Origin: an uncultured Porphyromonadaceae bacterium
GTDB lineage: Bacteria; Bacteroidota; Bacteroidia; Bacteroidales; Muribaculaceae
Direction of reading: 5' to 3'
NCBI GenBank assembly: GCA_947174735.1
Contig: CAMWKC010000011.1
Coordinates: 1 to 18,067, forward strand
DNA length: 18,067 nucleotides
Position numbers and translations under genes: made by a program. Below the pieces are notes generated by a model. The model did no database searches. It was not told the DNA's origin and was given only the letters and a program-made list of their open reading frames with translations. Positions 7,059-13,660 of this stretch are shown piece by piece; position 1 is the first letter of the stretch, and every line of letters starts with the position of its first letter.

Positions 7059-10000
7059 TATGTCCGGCCTCAGTGTCGGCAGCTACATCCGGTTTCATCA
7101 CCACTCCGGCACTTTTACGGCCATTGATGGCAATAGTCAACGGATTGTCAAAACGCACTATGCGTACTGCATCACTCTCGCTTTCAGCAGGAAGCGAGTC
7201 AAGATAGGCACTGTCAAAATAACCCGAGCCGGCTGTGGGGTCGATTGTGAAATAACCGACTCCGAATGAGGTGAGATTCTGAAAGAAATGAGTGCCCTGC
7301 GAAGGCTCTATGCGGTATCCGGGTAAAGCACTTTCGACTATCAGGCGTGCGCCGGCTATCTGTGCCCATCGCACAGGTATGCCGAGAGCAGAGTCTGACG
7401 AGCCCCAGCGTCCCGGGCCTATAAGTATGTAGGGTTCTCCTTTCTCAACCATTTGTTTGTTTATGGCTTCGATTTCGGCAGCTACTTCCGGATTGCGCGA
7501 ACGGTCAAAGGTCTGCGGCTTGACATACACCACATAACGCACGTTATCCATTACTCCGTGACCGAGAGCCGTATCACTGCGAAGTATCAGCCGGCTGTCA
7601 TCCACCTTCATTATAGAGTCGTCAAGCATTTCTTTCTTATCCACGATAGGACGCATCTGAAGCCAATAGACCGTACCTTTTGACGGACTCGACATAGCAT
7701 CGGGGTTCAGATTACCGGCGAACTCTATTTCCACAGGACGTCCCATAGCGTACTGTCCTTTTGAAAGCATAAAGTCTATGACTTCAGCTAAGGGAGCTAC
7801 TTTCTGACGCAGTACGTTGGCAAAAGTCACTACCTTGCGCCCCGGTCCGAAACCGGTATCACGCAATACGCGGTCATTAACATCGAACGTGCTGACCAGA
7901 TACTTCAGCGCACCACTCTTGAAAGCATCGGCCACCGGAAGCCGGACAATATTGAAGCCGTCATCGGTAGTAAAACGTGTCTCACCGTCTACTTTCGAGG
8001 GTAGGGCATACAGCATCGTCTGAGTGTCTCGCAGAGCTAATTCGAGAGTCGAAGTCTGAAGCACTTTATCAGGATGTTTCGGTGAAAAGCGCAGAGCCAT
8101 ACCGCCATCGACTATATACTTGCCAAGACCGACAGCAACCTCGGCCACACCTTCTTCGGCCTGTTCGTCATTAAGAGGATAATAGTTGAGTGAACGTCCC
8201 ACTCCTGAGAACGACGGATAATAATAACCGTCATGATCTTCACCGGCGACTTCCTGTAGTATGACCGCCATCTTCTCCTGGTCAATGACATTGCTTGTAG
8301 CGTTCATATAGGCTTTGGAGTCGGCAAAGAATACTGAAGCATAGACACCTTTAACAGCATCTGAAAGCAGATGCAACATCTTATCCACATCCTTAAGACG
8401 TGGTATCATATAGGTGCTGTATACACCGGCGAATGGCTGATAATGAGAGTCTTCAAGCAACGATGAGCTACGCACGGCTATCGGTCTGTCGAATACCTCG
8501 AACAATGCCTTGAAATCATCTATGAGTGTCTGAGGCAGCCTTGCAGCAAGAAAACGGTCAAGTATCTCCTGATCCGACATATCGGAAAGACCTACGGGAT
8601 AGAGATTATTCGACTCCATAAACTCATCGAATATATCGGTACAGAGCACTATGGTACGCGGTATAGTAATCTGCATTCCCTCGAAATCCTCACATACAGG
8701 ATTACGCTTGATAATCTGGTCTATGAAAGCCAGACCACGTCCCTTACCGCCTAACGAACCCTGTCCTATTCGGGCAAAGTTGGAATAGCGGTCGAAACGG
8801 TCCTTACGGAATACAGCCACAACACCGCGATTTTTCATGCGGCGGTACTTCACGATACACTCGAATATAAGCTTACGTACAGTCGGAGCCTGAGTTATTT
8901 CAGTAAACTTCTTGGTACTTATAGCATCAGCGATAGGAAACAGCGCACGCGAATAGAGCCAGCGTGATATATCGTTGTGCATACAATGCTGAAACAGCGC
9001 GTCCGAAGGTATATTAAAGATATTCTTCTGAAGGTCTTTCAGATCATGTATACGCATCAGCTCGTTGCCGGTAGCGGGATCTCGTACTATGAAGTCGCCG
9101 AAACCAAACAGATAACTCATGGCACGACGAAGATTCTGGGGCAGGGTTTTGGAGTTTTTATCGACAAATTCCAGTCCCATACTCTCCGCCTCCTCACGGT
9201 TTGCGCTTTCCTGACTCTCAATGATTATAGGCATACAGGGATCTTCAGCCCGTACCATACGGGCGAAATCCATACCGGCATGAGGGTCTTTTTCACCGTT
9301 ACGTGGAAACCGTACATCACTTACAATACCGAGTATATGACGGCCGTATCTGCGATAAAGGGCTTCAGCTTCCTCATAGTCACGGGCAAGAAGTACTTTT
9401 GGACGTCCGCGCATACGGAACATCTGCTCTGGCTCGTTGAGTGCCTCAGTCGAGAATATCATCGACTGTTTGAGAAGATATTTGTAGATATGCGGCAGCA
9501 CAGCCGAGTAGAAACGTATCGAATCTTCTATCACCAGAATACACTGCACGCCTACCTCACCGATGTCGCTGTCGGCATTCATGCGGTCTTCGATAAGTTT
9601 GATGATAGCTAATATCAGGTCTACATTACCGAGCCATGAGAATACATAATCGACACCTTCAAGATTCTCATTGGCGATATGACGGCGCACTTCTTTCGAA
9701 AACGGTGTCAGAACCACAAAAGGAATCTCTGGATAAAGCTGATCGATACGGCGTGCCTGCTCGAAGGTTTCACTCAGGTCAACGCCGGGCATAGCTATAA
9801 TAAGATCGAATTTCTGCTGCTCAAGCGCTTTGTAGGCTTCTTCGTAGTTAGCTACTTTTGTAAAGCGCGGAGGTGACGAAAGATTAAGTGAGACATATTC
9901 AAAATATATCTGCTCATCGACACGTCCGTCTTCCTCCATCATAAAGGCATCGTAAGGAGTGGCTATGAGCAGAACATTGAATATGCGCCGCTGCATGAGG

Positions 10001-10062
10001 TTCTGGAATGCCGTGTCTTTAAGATACAGACGGCCCAATACACTGTCGTTGACGTTCTGCAT
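7051..10062 (-). CDS. Receiver-domain/PPDK_N (PEP-synthase-like) fusion protein without His-swivel or PEP-binding domains
   Basis: I place the start at the ATG at 10062, one base after the hemD stop and preceded by AAGGA, giving 1003 residues. Upstream options are ATG at 10083 or TTG at 10086, inside hemD. Domains: a degenerate receiver-like domain (about 28-160; VLLIATPYD, FDLIIAMPG with Met where the acceptor Asp would be), then an apparently intact receiver domain (about 172-322; acidic pair E179/D180, candidate acceptor D249 in IVSDVRF, S283, K302). A PPDK_N/PEP-synthase ATP-binding region follows (about 428-790; GQGSLGGKGRG, AVRSSSLLEDS, FAGVYSTY, EIEFAG, WLQMRPI). The end (about 855-960) is a distinct domain with GPGRWGSSD around W886 and GTHFFQNL with H925. 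The phosphohistidine swivel and TIM-barrel PEP/pyruvate domains of true PEP synthase are absent, so an annotation as phosphoenolpyruvate synthase would mislead. The reaction is unknown; ATP-dependent phosphotransfer or signalling is inferred. Confidence 0.85.
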   Translation of the reverse strand: MQNVNDSVLGRLYLKDTAFQNLMQRRIFNVLLIATPYDAFMMEEDGRVDEQIYFEYVSLNLSSPPRFTKVANYEEAYKALEQQKFDLIIAMPGVDLSETFEQARRIDQLYPEIPFVVLTPFSKEVRRHIANENLEGVDYVFSWLGNVDLILAIIKLIEDRMNADSDIGEVGVQCILVIEDSIRFYSAVLPHIYKYLLKQSMIFSTEALNEPEQMFRMRGRPKVLLARDYEEAEALYRRYGRHILGIVSDVRFPRNGEKDPHAGMDFARMVRAEDPCMPIIIESQESANREEAESMGLEFVDKNSKTLPQNLRRAMSYLFGFGDFIVRDPATGNELMRIHDLKDLQKNIFNIPSDALFQHCMHNDISRWLYSRALFPIADAISTKKFTEITQAPTVRKLIFECIVKYRRMKNRGVVAVFRKDRFDRYSNFARIGQGSLGGKGRGLAFIDQIIKRNPVCEDFEGMQITIPRTIVLCTDIFDEFMESNNLYPVGLSDMSDQEILDRFLAARLPQTLIDDFKALFEVFDRPIAVRSSSLLEDSHYQPFAGVYSTYMIPRLKDVDKMLHLLSDAVKGVYASVFFADSKAYMNATSNVIDQEKMAVILQEVAGEDHDGYYYPSFSGVGRSLNYYPLNDEQAEEGVAEVAVGLGKYIVDGGMALRFSPKHPDKVLQTSTLELALRDTQTMLYALPSKVDGETRFTTDDGFNIVRLPVADAFKSGALKYLVSTFDVNDRVLRDTGFGPGRKVVTFANVLRQKVAPLAEVIDFMLSKGQYAMGRPVEIEFAGNLNPDAMSSPSKGTVYWLQMRPIVDKKEMLDDSIMKVDDSRLILRSDTALGHGVMDNVRYVVYVKPQTFDRSRNPEVAAEIEAINKQMVEKGEPYILIGPGRWGSSDSALGIPVRWAQIAGARLIVESALPGYRIEPSQGTHFFQNLTSFGVGYFTIDPTAGSGYFDSAYLDSLPAESESDAVRIVRFDNPLTIAINGRKSAGVVMKPDVAADTEAGHND

Positions 10063-10063
10063 A

Positions 10064-10822
10064 TCAGTCGTCCTTATGGGCATCAAGATATTCTTCCAAG
10101 GCAGCCGTCATACTGGGGGCCTCCTTTGTAGGGGCTTTAAGGTCAAGACGCAATCCGGCATCTTCAACAGCCTTGGCTGTGGTAGCGCCGAAAGTACCTA
10201 TACATACCGGCTGGCCATCTTTGCCGAAATCCGGAAAGTTCTTCTGCAGCGAAGCTATGCCCGAAGGACTGAAGAACAGCAACATGTCGTAGTCGAAGGA
10301 CTCATCAGGTGTGAAGTCATTACTTACCGTACGGTACATCACGGCCTTGGTATAATTAATCTTGTGACGATCAAGCACCGAGAGATTATCCTTATGCACG
10401 TCCGAAACGGGGAATAGAAATTTCTCCTTATGGTTTTTGTCGAGAGCCGTCAGAAGCTGAGGGTCATCGAGCTTACCAGATGTACCAAAGCTAATCTTGC
10501 GCTTACGGTAAACTATATATTTCTGCAGATAGAGCGCTATAGCTTCGGTAGTGCAGAAATACCGCATGGTGTCGGGAACACTGACACGGGTCTCCTCGCA
10601 GAGACGGAAAAAATGGTCGACAGCTGTCTTGGCCGTAAATATCACGGCGGTAAAGTCAGCCAGATTGATTTTCGACTGCCTGAACTCTTTGGCAGTAAGT
10701 CCCTCCACTTTGATAAAGGGTCTGAATACAATCTCTACACCATGCTTGGCCGCTATCTCGTAATAGGGAGATTTCTCGGAAGAAGGCTGCGGCTGGGATA
10801 CTAATATTTTCTTGATTTTCAT
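10064..10822 (-). CDS. hemD: Uroporphyrinogen-III synthase (HEM4 family)
   Basis: 252 residues, the usual length for the family. HemD closes and isomerises hydroxymethylbilane to uroporphyrinogen III, the branch point to heme, siroheme and cobalamin, in the cytoplasm. Recognised by its two-lobed alpha/beta pattern: ILVSQPQPSS near the N-terminus, FTAVIFTAKTAVDHFF (about 57-72), YRTVSND (about 168), LLFFSPSGIASLQ (about 186), CIGTFGATTAKAVEDAG (about 212-228) and a terminal segment resembling the family's PT..AP motif (APTKEAPSM). The start is an ATG 28 nt after the DUF4271 stop with a weak AAGAG upstream; the stop lies one base before the preferred start of the receiver/PPDK_N gene. No other tetrapyrrole gene is in view, so its pathway partners lie elsewhere or are absent. 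A linkage of hemD with DUF4271 is familiar in Bacteroidales (recalled, not computed). Confidence 0.85.
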   Translation of the reverse strand: MKIKKILVSQPQPSSEKSPYYEIAAKHGVEIVFRPFIKVEGLTAKEFRQSKINLADFTAVIFTAKTAVDHFFRLCEETRVSVPDTMRYFCTTEAIALYLQKYIVYRKRKISFGTSGKLDDPQLLTALDKNHKEKFLFPVSDVHKDNLSVLDRHKINYTKAVMYRTVSNDFTPDESFDYDMLLFFSPSGIASLQKNFPDFGKDGQPVCIGTFGATTAKAVEDAGLRLDLKAPTKEAPSMTAALEEYLDAHKDD

Positions 10823-10850
10823 GCTCTTGCTGATTGCGCGCCAGTTAATT

Positions 10851-11951
10851 TCAGACCATTAGGGCACAAAGTAACATAGCGGCGATATAAGTGAGAATCA
10901 ATGGGACGATTTCTAAGCTGCAAAGGTAGTACAAAAAAAGGACCCATGACGAAAATTGATTGAAAAAAATCCTTAAACCCTTCCATATAAAGATAAGTTT
11001 GGCAATGGCTAATGCGCCTCCGGCCACATATAGAAAGGTCATCTGTTCGTCAGGATATGACTGACAGAGTAAGGCCAGGGGAAAGAATATAAAACTCAGC
11101 AGTCCCTGAGCGGCCGAGTAGCCTTTTACCCATAGAGCGGCGCGTCCGCGGTCGGTGAAGACCATACCGGTTATCCACAGTGCTCCTAACATGAACAGTG
11201 TGTAACATGTGGCTACTCCGATACAGATAGCCATAGGCAAAGGAGACCATTCCGGTAAAGGCGGACGGCTGTCGGCAGCTGTCAGTCCGTTGTTCCATGT
11301 AAGCGTTACAAGTGAGTGCAGCAATACACCGGCGCTGGCACACCACAGCAGATTGAGAAGTACAAGGAAAGAGGTCTCGCGTACCGTATCGTCAAACACA
11401 TTATGCCGCATACGTATCTCTATGAGATCACGCCACAGCACCTGCAGATAACGCACGTTATTTTTAAAACGCAGACAGACAGTAGCGAAGATAACGAACA
11501 ACCCAAGGAGAATGAACGACATTCCGAGAGTCTGACCACCTTCGCCCTTGAGTTCGATACGTGGGGGTGGAGTAAGTATTATGCCTTCATTCAGCTCTCC
11601 GGGCGGTACGGCTATTGTATCGGTCACAGCCACGCTGTCGGCTACTGCTATGTCGTTTATAGCTGCCATAAGCGGAGGTCGGACCAAAGCAGAAGTATCA
11701 GCGACCGAAGTTGTTGCTGTTGGTGAGGATGCTTTATGGACGGTAGTGGTTCTCACAGATTTCTGCGTCTGGGCAGGTGCCGGTCTGAGCCATGAAGGTG
11801 TCTCGTTTTCTTCTGCGGATTCTTCGAACTTAGACGTTTCTGACTCAGCAGAGACAGATGTAGCCGCAGACGGAGATTCAGTCGCAGCAGGCGTTTCGCT
11901 TACAACAGCTGTAGCAGGCGCCGTAGCTGTGCTATCCGGTGTCTGTTTCAT
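10851..11951 (-). CDS. DUF4271 integral membrane protein with long S/T/A-rich N-terminal extension
   Basis: 366 residues from the ATG at 11951, which overlaps the upstream epimerase stop as ATGA; a TTG three codons earlier is an unlikely start. Residues 1-140 are low complexity (Ala, Thr, Ser, Val, Pro, Glu) with no signal peptide. About six membrane segments follow: 144-161 (FILLGLFVIFATV), then around TSFLVLLNLLWCASAGVLL, PMAICIGVATCYTLFMLG, LLSFIFFPLALLC, MTFLYVAGGALAIAKLIFI and a last one with FLYYLCSLEIVPLIL, the segment I associate with DUF4271. The loop after the first segment is Arg/Lys-rich (LRFKNNVRYLQ...IRMRH), which suggests the N-terminal tail faces the periplasm. Biochemical function of DUF4271 is unknown. 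The tail carries D-S/T-hydrophobic tripeptides (DST at 6, DSV at 105, DTI at 111) matching the Bacteroides O-glycosylation motif. Confidence 0.8.
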   Translation of the reverse strand: MKQTPDSTATAPATAVVSETPAATESPSAATSVSAESETSKFEESAEENETPSWLRPAPAQTQKSVRTTTVHKASSPTATTSVADTSALVRPPLMAAINDIAVADSVAVTDTIAVPPGELNEGIILTPPPRIELKGEGGQTLGMSFILLGLFVIFATVCLRFKNNVRYLQVLWRDLIEIRMRHNVFDDTVRETSFLVLLNLLWCASAGVLLHSLVTLTWNNGLTAADSRPPLPEWSPLPMAICIGVATCYTLFMLGALWITGMVFTDRGRAALWVKGYSAAQGLLSFIFFPLALLCQSYPDEQMTFLYVAGGALAIAKLIFIWKGLRIFFNQFSSWVLFLYYLCSLEIVPLILTYIAAMLLCALMV

Positions 11952-12967
11952 TTCAGCCAACCGTTTTGTTTATACCATTCCACAGCCTGTGTTACTCCCT
12001 GTTCGAGTGAAGTAGTGGCTGTAAAACCGAAATCACGCTTTGCTTTCGACACATCGGCACGCCAGTTGCGCTGGGCCATGATATTGTATTTGTCACTGTT
12101 TAACGTCGAAGGCTTGCCGCGGGCGGCACCGATTTTCTCGGCTATAACCGATACGACCTTAAGACCCGCAAGGGGTACCCGTACAGGCATAACGAAACGG
12201 CGTCCGACTGCCTTGGCGGCTATACGCCTGAACTCAGCCTGCGAATAGCTGCGTTCTTCGGCTATATTGTAAGTCTCTCCGGGTTGTCCCTTCTCCAGGG
12301 CCATATAGACAGCACGGGCAAGGTCTGCAACATAAATAAATGTAAGTTCCTGACGACGGTAGCCTACGGAAAAATCAAACCCTTTTGCTATCGATTCGAA
12401 CATCAGAAAATAGTCATGGTCCCGCGGTCCGTAGATACCTGTGCACCGGAATACTATATACGGAATACCGGCTGTGGCCAGCCACATCTCTGCTTTTAGC
12501 TTTGAAGCTCCGTAACGTGTGTTCGGTATAGGTATCATAGTTTCTGTCATCGGAGTAAGAGTCCGCTCCCCGTGTGGACCCATAACCGACAGACTGCTGA
12601 TATATAATAATCTGTCAGGTATCATATCGGCTGCCTTAACCGCAGTGGTGAAATCACGCAGACAATCGTAATTTATACGCGAAAAATCACTGAAACGCAG
12701 ACATTTTGTAGCTCCGAGATTATATATTATATAATCCCATTTTTCTCCTTCGGGCAATGCCTGACGCAGCGTCGAAGCCAGTGTCTCGGGGTGTTCGAAG
12801 TCGAGAGTAAGAAAGTGTATACGTTCGTCAGTCAGATATACACGCGATGTGCTGGCACGTACACCGGCCCATACTTCGTAGCCTGAGTCGAGACCACGTT
12901 CCACTAAGAAACCGCCGACGAAACCGCCGGCGCCCACTATGAGGACTTTTTTGCTGTGTTCGTTCAT
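11948..12967 (-). CDS. NAD(P)-dependent epimerase/dehydratase (extended SDR)
   Basis: 339 residues. The N-terminal Rossmann motif is VLIVGAGGFVGG (G12-A-G-G-F-V-G18, extended-SDR GxxGxxG type). The SDR catalytic set is visible: Ser in YISSLSVMG (about 125-130) and Y152-G-A-S-K156 (YxxxK). IYGPRDHDYF and FIYVADLARA are typical of nucleotide-sugar epimerases/dehydratases, as is the C-terminal EWYKQNGWLK. The substrate cannot be told from sequence; a sugar nucleotide or similar envelope precursor is the usual guess. The start is an ATG 55 nt downstream of the deacetylase stop; no promoter was recognised in that gap, so it is probably read from the operon promoter. The stop overlaps the DUF4271 start (ATGA). 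Cytoplasmic, no signal peptide. Confidence 0.85.
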   Translation of the reverse strand: MNEHSKKVLIVGAGGFVGGFLVERGLDSGYEVWAGVRASTSRVYLTDERIHFLTLDFEHPETLASTLRQALPEGEKWDYIIYNLGATKCLRFSDFSRINYDCLRDFTTAVKAADMIPDRLLYISSLSVMGPHGERTLTPMTETMIPIPNTRYGASKLKAEMWLATAGIPYIVFRCTGIYGPRDHDYFLMFESIAKGFDFSVGYRRQELTFIYVADLARAVYMALEKGQPGETYNIAEERSYSQAEFRRIAAKAVGRRFVMPVRVPLAGLKVVSVIAEKIGAARGKPSTLNSDKYNIMAQRNWRADVSKAKRDFGFTATTSLEQGVTQAVEWYKQNGWLK

Positions 12968-13022
12968 AAATGTCTCATTTTTCAGTGACCTCTTGTTTTA
13001 TCAGCTTGTAATCACACCTGCG

Positions 13023-13646
13023 TTATCTTGTTGACTTCAGCGTAGCGAAAGCGTAATTCTGTTGCGACAGCCAGTCGAGTGAGCGAGGTAATGCTTCCCG
13101 CAGTCTCGGCCAGGACTTCAGTGAATCGTGAAATACAATTATTGAGCCCGGACGCACGAGAGTGCGTACATTATCGAGTACTTCTTCTGCTGTGAGCCGG
13201 TTACTGTAATCCCGTGTCACTACATCATACATTACAATGTCATAACGTCCGGCAAGAGCTTTGGCCTGTGAAGGGCGCAGAAATCCGTGCGGTGGCCGGA
13301 AGAGCGATGTGTCAAGATACAGGCGTGCTTCCTCTATGTCGGCTACATAAGGCATTAGAGATGTGTGCAATCCCTGTAAATGATGCATGGCATGATTGCC
13401 TAAGGTATGGCCTGCAGAACATACGGCTTCCACAAGATACGGATAACGCCGGGCATTATCGCCCACCATAAAAAAGGTGGCTTTTATGTCACGTTCGGCC
13501 AAACAGTCGAGCACCCATGGCGTCACTTCCGGTATCGGACCGTCATCGAAAGTCAGGTATACTGTTCTTCCGCATCCGCTTACTCTGAACAGCCCTTTTG
13601 GACAGAGCGCCCGCCACCACAGGGGCGGGCGCTCGATTATACGCAT
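13023..13646 (-). CDS. NodB-type polysaccharide deacetylase family protein
   Basis: 207 residues from the ATG at 13646, preferred because the protein then begins MRIIERPPLWWR, like Bacteroidales relatives as I recall them, and has GAGG upstream. A GTG at 13664 that overlaps the preceding stop (GTGA) is the alternative. NodB motifs are all present: TFDDGP (D34/D35), NHAMHH with the HxxxH metal ligands H85/H89, FRPPHG (117-121), and IIVFHDS (H173/D174). This is the compact carbohydrate esterase 4 fold, which removes N- or O-acetyl groups from sugars in a metal-dependent reaction. The substrate is unknown; peptidoglycan or surface glycan are candidates. No signal peptide or anchor is visible, unlike many peptidoglycan deacetylases, so it may act in the cytoplasm or be exported another way. 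It sits directly behind the GT117-like gene in the operon. Confidence 0.85.
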   Translation of the reverse strand: MRIIERPPLWWRALCPKGLFRVSGCGRTVYLTFDDGPIPEVTPWVLDCLAERDIKATFFMVGDNARRYPYLVEAVCSAGHTLGNHAMHHLQGLHTSLMPYVADIEEARLYLDTSLFRPPHGFLRPSQAKALAGRYDIVMYDVVTRDYSNRLTAEEVLDNVRTLVRPGSIIVFHDSLKSWPRLREALPRSLDWLSQQNYAFATLKSTR

Positions 13647-13660
13647 AAATGCAGGACGCC

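Noticed and set aside
8977..9612. 211-codon plus-strand ORF opposite the receiver/PPDK_N gene
   Set aside because: It lies entirely antisense to a strongly supported coding region with clear receiver and PPDK_N motifs. Its translation shows no domain, signal peptide or motif, and open antisense frames of this size are common opposite such codon usage.
7051..10062. Naming this gene phosphoenolpyruvate synthase (ppsA)
   Set aside because: Only the PPDK_N part is present; the His-swivel and PEP-binding TIM-barrel domains needed for that reaction are not in the sequence.
10063..10086. Upstream TTG/ATG starts for the receiver/PPDK_N gene inside hemD
   Set aside because: The ATG at 10062 follows the hemD stop by one base and has AAGGA upstream. 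The earlier ATG at 10083 cannot be fully excluded.
11548..12015. 155-codon plus-strand ORF opposite the DUF4271 N-terminal tail
   Set aside because: Its low-complexity Ser/Ala/Val composition mirrors the repetitive Ala/Thr/Ser codons on the other strand. It also runs across the ATGA junction of two real genes.
12968..13022. Possible internal promoter before the epimerase gene
   Set aside because: No TAnnTTTG with a TTG about 20 nt upstream is present on the minus strand, so I did not call a separate transcription start.
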